Shown: positions 50,338-60,400 of the stretch, piece by piece
How the letters are laid out: every line of letters begins with the position of its first letter
Numbering within the stretch: position 1 is the stretch's first letter
Program-made: the position numbers and the translations under genes
Notes under the pieces: generated by a model
Database searches by the model: none
The model's input: the letters and a program-made list of their open reading frames with translations, nothing else
Told to the model about the DNA's origin: nothing
NCBI RefSeq assembly: GCF_023544665.1
Contig: NZ_JAMJFL010000015.1
Span: 1-64,000 of the forward strand
Origin: Streptomyces sp. YS415
GTDB lineage: Bacteria > Actinomycetota > Actinomycetes > Streptomycetales > Streptomycetaceae
Direction of reading: 5' to 3'
Length of the DNA stretch: 64,000 nt

Positions 50338-51405
50338 ATGACTGGCACACCCCTCCGCACCGGTTTGATCGGCTACGGCCTCGCCGGCTCCGTCTTCCAC
50401 GCCCCGCTGATCACCGCCACCGAGGGCCTCGTCCTCGACACGGTCGTCACCGCCAACCCGGAGCGCCAGGAGCAGGCCCGCGCCGGCCACCCGGACGTCC
50501 GGATCGCCGCGACCCCCGACGAGCTGTTCGCCCGCGCCGGCGAGCTGGACCTGATCGTCATCGCGTCCCCGAACAAGACGCACGTCCCGCTCGCCACCGC
50601 TGCCCTCGACGCCGGCCTGCCGGTCGTCGTGGACAAGCCGGTCGCGGGCACCGCCACCGAGGCCCGGAAGCTCGCGGCACTGGCCGAGGAGCGCGGGCTG
50701 CTCCTGTCGGTCTTCCAGAACCGCCGCTGGGACAACGACTTCCTCACCCTGCGCAAGCTCATCGCCGAGGGCGAGCTGGGCGACGTCTACCGCTTCGAGT
50801 CCCGCTTCGAGCGCTGGCGCCCCCAACTCAAGGGCGGCTGGCGCGAGTCGGGCGACCCGGCAGAGATCGGAGGTCTCCTCTACGACCTCGGCAGCCACGT
50901 CGTCGACCAGGCACTGATGCTCTTCGGCCCCGCCGCCACCGTGTACGCCGAGTCGGACGTCCGCCGCCCGGGCGCCGAGACGGACGACGACACGTTCATC
51001 GCCCTCACGCACACCGGCGGCGTCCGCTCCCACCTCTACGTCTCCGCCACCACCGCCCAGCTCGGCCCCCGCTTCCGGGTGCTCGGCTCCAAGGCGGGTT
51101 ACGTCAAGTACGGCCTCGACCCCCAGGAGGCGGCCCTGCGCGAGGGCGAGCTGCCCGGCGCCGGCTGGGGCACCGAGCCCGAGTCGCTGTGGGGCCGGGT
51201 CGGTTCCGGGGAGTCCCCGCTGACCGGCGGAGGCCGCCCGGAACCCACCCTTCCTGGCGACTACCCCGCGTACTATGCGGCCGTGGCCAGGGCCCTTACC
51301 GAGGGCGGCACCAACCCGGTGACCGCGCTGGAGGCGGCCGCCGCCCTCGACGTCCTGGAGGCGGCCCGCCGTTCGGCCCGCGACGGAGTGGCGGTGGCAC
51401 TGTGA
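50338..51405 (+). CDS. Gfo/Idh/MocA-family NAD(P)-dependent oxidoreductase
   Basis: 355 residues from the ATG at 50338. Rossmann start TGLIGYGLAGSVFHAPLI, the EKP-like catalytic motif in VVDKPVAG and the C-terminal fold with GGLLYDLGSHVVDQAL (His-containing). It is of the MviM/inositol-dehydrogenase type and should act on a sugar or cyclitol. The stop overlaps the next start (GTGA), so it is co-translated with the heme-degrading-domain protein. Control by the divergent ROK repressor is likely. Confidence 0.92.
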   Translation: MTGTPLRTGLIGYGLAGSVFHAPLITATEGLVLDTVVTANPERQEQARAGHPDVRIAATPDELFARAGELDLIVIASPNKTHVPLATAALDAGLPVVVDKPVAGTATEARKLAALAEERGLLLSVFQNRRWDNDFLTLRKLIAEGELGDVYRFESRFERWRPQLKGGWRESGDPAEIGGLLYDLGSHVVDQALMLFGPAATVYAESDVRRPGAETDDDTFIALTHTGGVRSHLYVSATTAQLGPRFRVLGSKAGYVKYGLDPQEAALREGELPGAGWGTEPESLWGRVGSGESPLTGGGRPEPTLPGDYPAYYAAVARALTEGGTNPVTALEAAAALDVLEAARRSARDGVAVAL

Positions 51406-51908
51406 CGTACAACAGCGGAATCACCCCGAAGGTGACCCCGGAGATCACTCCGACCGTCGAGGAGCTGGAGGCACAGGAACGCCGCCTGGTCTTCCGGGAG
51501 TTCACCGCGGACGACGCCTGGCGCCTGGGCACGCTCCTGGTCGAGATGGCCCGCGAGCGCCAGGCCCCGGTCGCCGTCGACATCCACCGCGCCGGCCAGC
51601 AGCTCTTCCACGCCGCGCTCCCCGGGGCCACCCCGGACAACGACGCGTGGATCGCCCGCAAGCGCCGGGTGGTGGAGCGCTACCACTCCTCCTCCTACCT
51701 GGTCGGCGCCCGCTCCCGGGCCAAGGGCACGACGTTCGAGGACTCCTCCCGCCTGGACCCGGACGTGTACGCGGCCCACGGCGGCTCCTTCCCCCTCACG
51801 GTGGAGGGGGTCGGCGTCATCGGAGCGGTGACGGTGAGCGGCTTGCCGCAGCTGGAGGACCACCGGTTCGTGGTGCAGGCGCTGGAGGAATTCCTGAACA
51901 AGGGGTGA
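51402..51908 (+). CDS. Heme-degrading-domain / UPF0303 family protein
   Basis: 168 residues from the GTG at 51402. It has the GlcG/HbpS-like domain (VEELEAQERRLVFREFTADDAWRLG, APVAVDIHRAGQQLFHAALPG, ARKRRVVERYHSSSYLV and PLTVEGVGVIGAVTVSGLPQLEDH). Members bind heme or are annotated heme-degrading, but many sit beside sugar oxidoreductases as here. The last GAVTVSG/LPQ segment is the family hallmark. Confidence 0.85.
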   Translation: MTYNSGITPKVTPEITPTVEELEAQERRLVFREFTADDAWRLGTLLVEMARERQAPVAVDIHRAGQQLFHAALPGATPDNDAWIARKRRVVERYHSSSYLVGARSRAKGTTFEDSSRLDPDVYAAHGGSFPLTVEGVGVIGAVTVSGLPQLEDHRFVVQALEEFLNKG

Positions 51909-51990
51909 CCGAAGTCCCCCACGGGCACGGGGAACTGCGCGAGCGACCACGGACGGCCCCCGGCCGCCGACGCTCGCGCAGCCCCGGCGA

Positions 51991-52842
51991 CTAGGCGTCC
52001 TTGAACTCCTGCCGCTGCCGCCCGAGTCCGGTGATCTCCAGCTCGACCACGTCCCCGGCCCGCAGGAACGGCTTCGGCTCGGGGTGCCCCATGGCCACCC
52101 CCGCCGGCGTGCCCGTGTTGATGACGTCCCCGGGGTAGAGCGTCATGAACTGGCTGACGTAGCGGACGACTTCCGCCACCGGGAAGATCTGCTCGGCCGT
52201 CGTCCCGTCCTGCTTCAGCTCCCCGTTCACCCACAGTTTCAGCGACAGGTTCTGCGGATCCGGCACCTCGTCCGCCGTCACCAGCCACGGCCCCAGCGGG
52301 TTGAACGTCTCGCAGTTCTTGCCCTTGTCCCAGGTCCCGCCCCGCTCGATCTGGAACTCCCGCTCGGACACGTCGTGCGCCACGGCGTACCCGGCGACAT
52401 GCCCGAGCGCCGCCTCCGCGGACTCGACGTACCGGGCCGTACGCCCGATGACGACGGCCAGTTCGACCTCCCAGTCGGTCTTCACCGACCTCCGGGGCAC
52501 GAGCACCGTGTCGTTCGGTCCCACGACCGTGTCCGCGGCCTTGAAGAAGATGACCGGCTCGGCGGGCGGCTCGGCGCCGGTTTCACGGGCGTGGTCGTGG
52601 TAGTTCAGCCCGATGCACACGACCTTGCCGATCCGCCCGAGCGGCGGCCCGATCCGCAGCCCCGCGGCATCCAGCTCCGGCAGCTCAACGGCCACGGCAC
52701 GGATGCGCGCGAGCGCGTCGTCGTCGGCGAGCAGCGCTCCGTCGATGTCCGGCACGACGCCCGACAGGTCCCGCAGAACCCCGTCGGCGTCGAGCAGCGC
52801 GGGCGTCTCCGCTCCCGCCGTACCGACTCGCAGCAGCTTCAT
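51991..52842 (-). CDS. Fumarylacetoacetate hydrolase family protein
   Basis: 283 residues from the ATG at 52842. The FAH fold is clear: VVCIGLNYHDHARETG, PVIFFKAADTVVGPND, the metal site DWEVELAVVIG (Asp-x-Glu-x-Glu), AGYAVAHDVSEREFQ, TGTPAGVAMG and GDVVELEITGLG. These enzymes cleave or decarboxylate 2-oxo/beta-diketo acids with Mg2+. The substrate is open. It lies alone on the minus strand. Confidence 0.93.
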   Translation of the reverse strand: MKLLRVGTAGAETPALLDADGVLRDLSGVVPDIDGALLADDDALARIRAVAVELPELDAAGLRIGPPLGRIGKVVCIGLNYHDHARETGAEPPAEPVIFFKAADTVVGPNDTVLVPRRSVKTDWEVELAVVIGRTARYVESAEAALGHVAGYAVAHDVSEREFQIERGGTWDKGKNCETFNPLGPWLVTADEVPDPQNLSLKLWVNGELKQDGTTAEQIFPVAEVVRYVSQFMTLYPGDVINTGTPAGVAMGHPEPKPFLRAGDVVELEITGLGRQRQEFKDA

Positions 52843-52962
52843 GGTCACAATCTCCCTCGATCGCGGGGGCGCCCGCCGATGTGTGCAGCCATCGGAGGAC
52901 TGGTCGATCCTCCAAGGTCGCGTTCCGGTACGCAATACCCGGTTCACGTACTGGACCGTAGG

Positions 52963-53649
52963 TCAGCGGTACAGCACGGCCCGCTCCACGGCGCTCCAGG
53001 CCGAACTGGTGACGATGTACAGCGCGGCGGCGAGCGGTACGACAGCGACCGTGATCAGCGTGAAGAAGGAGATGAACGGCATCACCTTGGTGATCGCGCC
53101 GGCGCCCGGGGTGTCCAGGGGCGCGCTGTCCGCCAGGGTCTTCCTGGACAGCCGGTAGTTGAAGAAGGCGACGGCGGCGACGAGCGCGAACAGCCCGGCG
53201 TACACGAGCCCGGCCGTTCCTCCCGCGCTCAGCGCGTCGGCCCAGCGGTCGCCGAGGGGGGCGGTGAAGAGGTCGTGGCCGAGCAACTCGTTGGGACGGC
53301 CGCCGACCTCGGCGCTGGAGAAGAGGTGGTACAGCAGGAAGAACGCGGGCGCCTGGAGCAGGCTCGGCAGACAGCCGGCCAGCGGCGACACCTTGTGCTC
53401 GGTGTGCAGCTCCAGCACGGCCCGCTGCAGCTTCTCGGGGCTCTTCCCGTGCTTGCGGCGCAGCTCGGCGATCTGCGGCTGGAGCGCGGCACGGGCCTTC
53501 TGGCCGCGGGCGGCGGCCCGGGACAGCGGGTGCACCAGCAGCCGTACGAGCGCGGTGAACAGGACGATCGCGGCGGCGGCCGCGGAGCCCTGGAAGAGCG
53601 GCTGGAGCAGCTCGGCGAGCTGCTCGACAAGGCGGGCGAAAGCGGACAT
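52963..53649 (-). CDS. Short YidC/Oxa1-family membrane insertase paralogue
   Basis: 228 residues from the ATG at 53649. Five membrane segments carry YidC marks: the first TM with VRLLVHPLSRAAARGQKARAALQPQI, a basic loop (LRRKHGKSPEKLQ), the KVSPLAGCLPSLLQAPAFFLLYHLF segment and a final VMPFISFFTLITVAVVPLAAALYIVTSSAW. It is about half the length of the main actinobacterial YidC and lacks the long tail. It probably inserts a special set of membrane proteins. A DUF6412-type gene follows upstream on the same strand. Confidence 0.9.
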   Translation of the reverse strand: MSAFARLVEQLAELLQPLFQGSAAAAAIVLFTALVRLLVHPLSRAAARGQKARAALQPQIAELRRKHGKSPEKLQRAVLELHTEHKVSPLAGCLPSLLQAPAFFLLYHLFSSAEVGGRPNELLGHDLFTAPLGDRWADALSAGGTAGLVYAGLFALVAAVAFFNYRLSRKTLADSAPLDTPGAGAITKVMPFISFFTLITVAVVPLAAALYIVTSSAWSAVERAVLYR

Positions 53650-53743
53650 GGGTGAGCCCTCCGGGGGTCTCGTCGTGCCGGGATACAGGAGATCGGCATG
53701 ACGACCCGCGCGGGGTGCCTGGAAGTGGCCTCTGAGGGTGCCC

Positions 53744-54052
53744 CTACGCGGTCGTCGCGAGGACGAGTCCGGGGGCTCGGGGGCGGGTGCGTCCCCTGGC
53801 GTCGGGATCGCGTTGCGGGAGGAAGGCCGTACGGCGGTCCCGGTCCCTGATGGCCGTACGCACCCGGGTGGGCGGCACGGCGGGCGCGCAGCGCGCGGCG
53901 ATGACCGAGCAGACGGCGAGCGCGGCTCCGGCCGCGGCGGTCGCGGCGAGGGCGACGGTCGCGAAGAGGCTGCCGGCGTCGAGGAGGACCAGGTCGAGGA
54001 AGAGGGCGAGGAGGAGGGCGGCGGGGCGGAACGCGGGCCGGCGCTTGATCAT
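53744..54052 (-). CDS. Small membrane protein (DUF6412-like) next to YidC paralogue
   Basis: 102 residues from the ATG at 54052 with a long GGGGAGGGG upstream. Two hydrophobic segments (LLLALFLDLVLLDAG and VALAATAAAGAALAVCSVIAA) are followed by a basic, Pro/Arg-rich tail. I recall similar proteins annotated DUF6412 beside short YidC genes in Streptomyces. It is co-directional with the YidC gene 95 bases downstream, so a shared function at the membrane is likely. Confidence 0.75.
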   Translation of the reverse strand: MIKRRPAFRPAALLLALFLDLVLLDAGSLFATVALAATAAAGAALAVCSVIAARCAPAVPPTRVRTAIRDRDRRTAFLPQRDPDARGRTRPRAPGLVLATTA

Positions 54053-54082
54053 CGGATTCCCCCTCCCCGGTTGTCGTCTTGT

Positions 54083-54101
54083 TATACCACCAGCCGGTAT
54101 A
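54083..54101. promoter_or_regulatory. TATACC/GGTATA dyad between small membrane gene and GH30 gene
   Basis: TATACC-N7-GGTATA forms a 6-bp inverted repeat, an AT-rich island in GC-rich surroundings, 30 bases before the membrane-protein gene and 170 before the GH30 gene. It may be an operator of either. Confidence 0.4.
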
Positions 54102-54220
54102 CCGCCGGCCGGGTGCGCCACTTCGTACAGTGGTTTGAGAAAGGGATGCGACAACTCTCGACAACGGGCGGGGCGCCCCCGATGCTTCCTTGTGACATGT
54201 ACGGGACAGACCCCGGAACG

Positions 54221-54260
54221 CATCAGAACGCATCGGGACGCATCAGGAAGCATCGGGAAG
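54221..54260 (+). repeat. Four 10-bp tandem repeats upstream of the GH30 gene
   Basis: Four units of CATC(A/G)G(A/G)A(C/A)G with an exact 10-base period end 10 bases before the GH30 start codon, just upstream of its GGAG ribosome-binding site. They lie in the 5' untranslated region. One helical turn per unit suits a repeated protein-binding site. Confidence 0.85.
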
Positions 54261-54270
54261 CGGAGAAGCC

Positions 54271-55743
54271 ATGATCCGACGCAGAACTCTGCTGGCGGCA
54301 ACGGGCGGAGCACTCCTCGGCAGCACCCTGGCGACGGGCACCGCACACGCGGACGCGACGATCGCCGTCAACCCGGGCACGCGCTACGGCACCTGGGAGG
54401 GCTGGGGAACCTCCCTGGCCTGGTGGGGAAACGTCTTCGGCACCCGGGACGACTTCGCCGACCTCTTCTTCACCACCAAGTCGGTGACGTACAACGGCAC
54501 CTCGCTCCCCGGCCTGGGCCTCAGCATCGCCCGCTACAACCTGGGCGCGTGCAGCTGGAACTCCGTCAACGGCGAGACGATGGTGAAGTCGCCCAACATC
54601 CCGGCGTTCAAGCAGATCGAGGGCTTCTGGCAGGACTGGAACAACGAGGATCCGGCATCCTCGGCCTGGGACTGGACGGCGGACGCGGCACAGCGGGCGA
54701 TGCTGGTGAAGGCGACGCAGCGGGGTGCGGTGAGCGAGCTGTTCGCCAACTCCCCCATGTGGTGGATGTGTTACAACCACAACCCGTCCGGCGCGGCCGA
54801 CGGCGGCAACAACCTCCAGACCTGGAACCACCGCCAGCACGCCTCCCACCTGGCAGCCGTGGCCCTGCGTGCCCGAACCCACTGGGGCGTGAACTTCGCG
54901 ACGGTGGACCCCTTCAACGAGCCGGCATCCACCTGGTGGACGGCCACCGGCACCCAGGAGGGCTGCCACCTCGACCCGGCGGTGCAGGCGGCCGTACTGC
55001 CGTACCTGCGCAGCGAGTTGGACAAGCGGGGCCTGACGGCCGTACGCATCTCGGCGTCGGACGAGACGAACTACGACACCGCCCGCAGCACCTGGGCGAG
55101 TTTCGGCTCCTCGACCAGGGCGCTGGTGTCCCAGGTGAACGTGCACGGCTACCAGGGCGCGGGCGGCCGCAGGGACCTGCTGCACGCGGACGTGGTGACG
55201 GCGTCGGGCAAGAAGCTGTGGAACTCGGAGACGGGCGACGGCGACGGCACGGGCCTGAGCATGGCCCGCAATCTCTGCTACGACTTCCGCTGGCTGCATC
55301 CGACGGCCTGGTGCTACTGGCAGGTCATGGACCCGTCGACGGGCTGGGCGATGATCGCGTACGACGCGAACACGCTCCAGCCGACGACCGTACAGCCGAA
55401 GTACTACGTGATGGCCCAGTTCAGCCGCCACATCCGCCCCGGCATGACGATTTTGGACACGGGCGTGAGCTACGCGGCGGCGGCGTACGACGCGACGGCG
55501 CGCCGACTGGTGCTCGTGGCCGTGAACACGGCGACGACCGCCCAGACCCTCACCTTCGACCTGTCCCGCTTCTCGACCGTGACGGGCGGCTCAGGAGGTC
55601 TGGTCCCGCGGTGGAACACGGTGACGGGAGGCGGGGACATGTACCGCGCGTACACCGATACGCGGGTGTCCGGAAAGTCGGTGAGCGCGGTGTTCGCGCC
55701 GGGGGCCGTGCAGACGCTGCATGTGGACGGGGTGACGATCTAG
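54271..55743 (+). CDS. GH30-family glycoside hydrolase, endo-beta-1,6-galactanase-like
   Basis: 490 residues from the ATG at 54271. A Tat signal (RRRTLLAATGG) ends near AHADA. A TIM barrel starts with YGTWEGWGTSLAWWGNVFG. Catalytic acid/base Glu lies in FATVDPFNEPAST and nucleophile Glu in LWNSETGDGDG. A beta-sandwich follows from about residue 395. The pattern (NSETGDGDG, FANSPMWWM) matches GH30 subfamily enzymes that act on beta-1,6-galactans such as arabinogalactan side chains. Extracellular. Confidence 0.9.
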   Translation: MIRRRTLLAATGGALLGSTLATGTAHADATIAVNPGTRYGTWEGWGTSLAWWGNVFGTRDDFADLFFTTKSVTYNGTSLPGLGLSIARYNLGACSWNSVNGETMVKSPNIPAFKQIEGFWQDWNNEDPASSAWDWTADAAQRAMLVKATQRGAVSELFANSPMWWMCYNHNPSGAADGGNNLQTWNHRQHASHLAAVALRARTHWGVNFATVDPFNEPASTWWTATGTQEGCHLDPAVQAAVLPYLRSELDKRGLTAVRISASDETNYDTARSTWASFGSSTRALVSQVNVHGYQGAGGRRDLLHADVVTASGKKLWNSETGDGDGTGLSMARNLCYDFRWLHPTAWCYWQVMDPSTGWAMIAYDANTLQPTTVQPKYYVMAQFSRHIRPGMTILDTGVSYAAAAYDATARRLVLVAVNTATTAQTLTFDLSRFSTVTGGSGGLVPRWNTVTGGGDMYRAYTDTRVSGKSVSAVFAPGAVQTLHVDGVTI

Positions 55744-55759
55744 GAAAGCCGGTCTGTAC

Positions 55760-55804
55760 GCGGGGGCCTGGCCTGCCCGTATCTCTCTTTCGCCGGGCCC
55801 CCGC
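55760..55804 (+). terminator. Possible terminator after the GH30 gene
   Basis: GCGGGGGCC and GGCCCCCGC form a 9-bp stem with a long loop (27 bases), starting 17 bases past the stop codon. The long loop lowers confidence. Confidence 0.5.
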
Positions 55805-55819
55805 AGTACGGTGTCACCC

Positions 55820-56851
55820 ATGCGCCCCGACACGCCTGCCGAGAACGTCGACCACACTGCCGAAGCGGCACGCCTGGAGCGGACCGCCGGCCTGTACCCC
55901 GAGGACGCCGAGGCCCTGCTGCTGCGGGCCGCGGCCCACCTGGAACTCGCCGGCGACCGCCCCGCCGCGTCCACGCTCTACGACCGCCTGCTGTCGTCGG
56001 CGGCCACGCTGGAGAACCCGCACCTGGTGCGCGCCCTGAAGGCCGCGAACCTGTGGGAGTACGGCCATGAGGCCGAGGCCAGGGCGATCATCGACGGCAT
56101 CCGCGCGGCAGCGCCCCGCGACCCGGCGCCCTGGGTGATCGTGGCGGAGGCCCTGGAGGCGCACGACGAGCTGGAGGCGGCGCAGGAGACGTTCACGGAG
56201 GCCGTGACCCTGCTCCTCTCGAACGCACCGGAGCCCCCTTACGCCACCCACCCGCTGCTGTACGGCCGCCACCGGGTCCGCCGCATGCTGGGCGCGCCGC
56301 ACGACGACTGGGACACCACGGCGGACACGCTCCACCTCTCCCACTCGTCCCCCACCTCCGCGGTCTCCCTGGACGAACTCCACGACCCCAAGCGCGTGTG
56401 GTCCCTTGGCTCGGACAACCCGGCGGAACTGGAGGCGGAGATCGGCCGCCTGCGGGCGGAGCTGGGCGCGTACCGGGAGGCGCTGTCCCGCCCCTTCCCG
56501 GTGGCGGTGCTGCACTGGCCCGAGACGGAACTGGCGGAACTCACTGAGGCCTACCCGGCGCTGGCGGAGGAGTACCCGTCCCACGAGGCACACCTGTCGA
56601 CCATAGAGGCCTCCCTGCGCGAACTGGCCTCCTCCGGCACCGCGAACCTGGGCATCGTGACGGGGACGGTGCCGTCCTACGAGGCGTTCGCGGCATCGGA
56701 GGGCACATCACCGGGCGACGCCTCACTGCTCCCGCAGTACGCGACGACGCTGGCGGCCAGGGGCAGGGCGGTGGCGTGGCCGCCGCAGCGGGGGGCGGAG
56801 TGCTGGTGCGGGTCGGGGCGGGGGTATCGGGGGTGTCATGGGGTGGGGTGA
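55820..56851 (+). CDS. Tetratricopeptide-like protein with C-terminal SEC-C zinc motif
   Basis: 343 residues from the ATG at 55820; a GTG nine bases upstream is an alternative. The N-terminal 110 residues are helical TPR-like repeats (RLERTAGLYPEDAEALLLRAAAHLELAGD). The C-terminus has the SEC-C motif CWCGSGRGYRGCHG, in which the usual CC/CH pair is CH. Such motifs bind zinc and are found at the SecA C-terminus and in many cytosolic adaptor proteins. Function unknown. Confidence 0.85.
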   Translation: MRPDTPAENVDHTAEAARLERTAGLYPEDAEALLLRAAAHLELAGDRPAASTLYDRLLSSAATLENPHLVRALKAANLWEYGHEAEARAIIDGIRAAAPRDPAPWVIVAEALEAHDELEAAQETFTEAVTLLLSNAPEPPYATHPLLYGRHRVRRMLGAPHDDWDTTADTLHLSHSSPTSAVSLDELHDPKRVWSLGSDNPAELEAEIGRLRAELGAYREALSRPFPVAVLHWPETELAELTEAYPALAEEYPSHEAHLSTIEASLRELASSGTANLGIVTGTVPSYEAFAASEGTSPGDASLLPQYATTLAARGRAVAWPPQRGAECWCGSGRGYRGCHGVG

Positions 56852-56932
56852 GTGAGCGGTTCGGGGGCTGGAGGGGGCGGAGTGACCTGAGCGGAGCCCT
56901 GACGCATATCGACGGCGCGGAGTGACCGGAGC

Positions 56933-57400
56933 TCAGCCCTGGCGCCCCTCCACGGCGGCGGCGACATCGTCCAAGTCCTTGGCGATGGCCTTGCTGACGG
57001 CCCGGGTGCCCAGCCCGCCGAGGAGCTTGGCGAGGACTCCCCTGAAGCCGCCGCTGGGGGCATCGGCACTGAACGACAGGGAGACGGTCGTCGTCTCCGG
57101 TCCGTCCGCCCGCAGCACCCACTCCGAGAGGTAGCGGGACCCGTGCGACTCGGCCTCGACGACATACCGCACGGGCGGGTCGCAGTCGGTCACCCACATC
57201 TCCTCGGTGGCCTCCTTCCCGAACATCCGCCGCGTCTCCCGCCACCGGGTCCCCACATCGAAGGGCCCCTCGGAAAGAACCTCGACCTTCGAGACCCCGC
57301 TGAGGACGTCCTCCATCCCCCGGAGGTCGGTTAGGGCATCCCACACCAGGCCTTGAGCTGCGGCGATACGGCGCTCTACGACTACGGTCTTACTGGTCAT
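56933..57400 (-). CDS. SRPBCC-superfamily protein
   Basis: 155 residues from the ATG at 57400. The START/SRPBCC pattern is clear: VVVERRIAAAQGLVWDALTDLRGMEDVLSGV, VGTRWRETRRMFGKEATEEMWVTD and the C-terminal long helix KAIAKDLDDVAAAVE. It is a small hydrophobic-ligand-binding or polyketide-cyclase-like protein of unknown ligand. It marks the end of the ordinary core region before the lower-GC accessory stretch. Confidence 0.88.
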   Translation of the reverse strand: MTSKTVVVERRIAAAQGLVWDALTDLRGMEDVLSGVSKVEVLSEGPFDVGTRWRETRRMFGKEATEEMWVTDCDPPVRYVVEAESHGSRYLSEWVLRADGPETTTVSLSFSADAPSGGFRGVLAKLLGGLGTRAVSKAIAKDLDDVAAAVEGRQG

Positions 57401-57499
57401 GGGTCCATGAAAGCAGGGGGGCGGACAGCCGCCCATGGGAACTGTCACAGCTGCCTGCTACAACAGAGCCCTTGCCATGTGAGGGATGGGGGATACGGC

Positions 57500-60400
57500 G
57501 TGGCTCTGCCGGGGGATTTGTCTCAGCCTGTTGCGGGTGTGTACGAGGAGCTTGTCACCCACCGCATGCAGCAGCAGATAGAGCAGCTGACCGGTGCGGG
57601 TTGGAAGGCCGTCGATGATGAAGTTAGCGAGGAATCGTCACCGCATGTAATCGCCCGGCATATCGAACGGGCGGTGAGTCACCGCCTCAGCCAGCTACCG
57701 CCGGACCAGCGCGTTGCGGTAGCCAACCAGATCATCGCCTCGCTTACACCCAGTGAGAGTGTCGAGCTCATCGCCGATGGACCTCGACAACTCCTTGCGC
57801 TGGCCGAGCAGGAAGCCCCTGGCGTTTACGCCATGCGTCCGCTCACTCCCCTCTCAGAGACCGCCCTCATCACCAACTCCCCCGAGGATCCAAGCCTGGG
57901 AAGTGAGCTGCGAGCTGAGCTTGCCACCGCAGATCGCATCGATCTGCTGTGTGCCTTCGTCAAGTGGTACGGGCTGCGCGTGCTTGAGGACTCCCTCCGC
58001 GCCGCCAGGGATCGTGGCATCCCGATTCGCGTCATCACGACCACGTATATCGGCGCGACCGACCGCCACGCACTGGACCGACTCGTTCGTGACTTCGGCG
58101 CTCAAGTAAAGATCAACTACGAGACCCGTTCGACGCGCCTGCATGCCAAGGCCTGGCTGTTTCGCCGCAAAAGCGGCTTCGATACGGCCTACGTGGGTAG
58201 CTCCAACCTCTCGCGAGCCGCTCTCCTCGACGGGCTGGAGTGGAACGTACGCCTGTCCTCCGTAGCCACTCCGGTGGTGCTCAAGAAGTTCGAGGCCACC
58301 TTCGACGCGTACTGGAACGACATCGCTTTCGAGCTCTACGATCCGGATCGCGACGCGCGCAAGTTGGACGAGGCTCTAGGCGTGGCAGGTGGTTCAACTG
58401 CCGGCCACGACTTCAAGATCAGCTTGTCCGGTCTTGAGGTTCGGCCGTATCCGCATCAGGCCGACATGTTGGAGCGCCTGCGCGTTGAGCGTGAAGTCCG
58501 CAGTCACCAGCATAACTTGCTCGTTGCTGCGACAGGTACCGGCAAGACTGTCATGGCCGCCCTTGACTACCGCAATCTGCACAAGGAGCTGGGTGGCAAA
58601 CAGTACCCGCGGCTCCTCTTTGTGGCTCACCGTAAAGAGATTCTGAAGCAGTCTCTGCGCAAATACCGTGAAGTACTCAACGACGCCTCCTTCGGAGAAG
58701 TCCTCGTGGGCGGTGAGCTACCTCGCGAATGGAAGCATGTCTTCGCTAGCGTGCAGTCACTCACCGATCAGCGACTCGACCAGTTCGACCCGGAACATTT
58801 CGACATCATCGTCGTCGACGAATTCCATCACGCCACCGCTACGACGTACCGACGCGTCCTTAACCACTTCAAGCCGAAACAGCTCCTCGGTCTGACCGCT
58901 ACTCCCGAACGTGCGGACGGTCTGAACGTTCAGGACGAGTTCTTTGACGGACGAATCGCCGCCGAAATGCGGCTATGGGAAGCCCTCGACAACGACCTGC
59001 TCTGCCCATTCCACTACTTTGGCCTGCCCGATGGCACCGATCTCAGGCGACTCAACTGGCGTTCGGGAACGTACGACCAGAGCCAGCTCGGCGAGCTGTT
59101 CTCCGCCGACCATGCCCGGGCCCGTATCGTCATCAAACAGGTGCGCAGCAAGGTCTCCGACCCGATGAGCATGCGCGCACTGGGTTTTTGCGTGAGCAGG
59201 AAGCACGCTCACTTCATGGCGCAGTGCTTCCAGCTGGCAGGCTTCAAGGCCGCCGCCCTGGACAGCGAGTCGAAGCCCGAAGTCCGCGATCAGGTGCTCG
59301 CCCAGCTCAAGGCTGGAGAGATCCAAGTCATCTTCTCGGTGGACCTCTTCAACGAGGGCTTGGATATCCCCGACGTTGACACACTCCTCCTCCTGCGCCC
59401 GACAAGCAGCGCCACCGTCTTCCTCCAGCAGCTCGGGCGCGGTCTCCGCCGCACGCCGGACAAACCCGTACTCACGGTGCTCGACTTCATCGGCCAGCAT
59501 CGCGCCGAGTTCCGGTTCGAAGAACAGTTCCGCGCGATGACGAACCTGTCGCGCAACCGGCTCCTTGAGCACGCCGAGCATGATTTTCCGCTGCTGCCGT
59601 CGGGCTGCCAGATCATTCTGGAAGGAAAGTCCAAGGAACTCGTACTGGAGAACATTCGCACCCAGATCAAGGCGAACGTCCAGACCCTCGCCAAGGAGGC
59701 CAAGGCCTTCAATACGCCTCTCCTCGCTGACTACCTCAAGGAGAGCCGCCGCGAGATCAGGGAGTTGTATAAGGCGAGCAATTCTTGGACGTCTGTCCTG
59801 CGCCGAGCCAGCATGACCGACCTGCCTGAACAAGCTGGTGAGGAGGATCTACTCAAGCGGGTGCATGCGTTTCTGCACGTCGATGACCTCGAACGTGCTG
59901 AGGCGTATGCTCGCTTGCTGAGCGATGACGCTCCTCCCTACGATTCCTTGAGTCCGAGGGACAAAACCTTCGCACGCATGCTGTTCTTCAACTTGTGGGA
60001 CAAGGCTGGTGGGTTCAGTTCGTACGCGCAAGGACTCGAATCGCTTCGTGCACAGCGAGCCCTGCGCAGCGAACTACGGCAGGTGCTGAAGCATGTGATG
60101 GGACAGGCCGATCACTTCCCCATCCCCCTCGTTGGCCCGCACGCGCACATCCCTCTGAAGGTCCATAGCGCGTACAACCGCTCTGAGATCCTGGCCGGGC
60201 TAGGTGTCGCTCGGCTCGGCGGTCAGATGCCTGGATCTTTTGCGCAGGGTGTGTTGTGGGACGAGCAGAACCAGACGGATGCTCTGCTGATCACTCTAGA
60301 AAAGAACGAAAAGGACTTCTCACCCACCGTCCGGTACAAGGACTATGCGCTGAGCCCTTCTCTCTTCCATTGGGAGTCGCAGAGCACAACCGCGGACACA

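Noticed and set aside
54221..54260. CRISPR-like array
   Set aside because: Units of 10 bases with no spacers; it is a simple tandem repeat.
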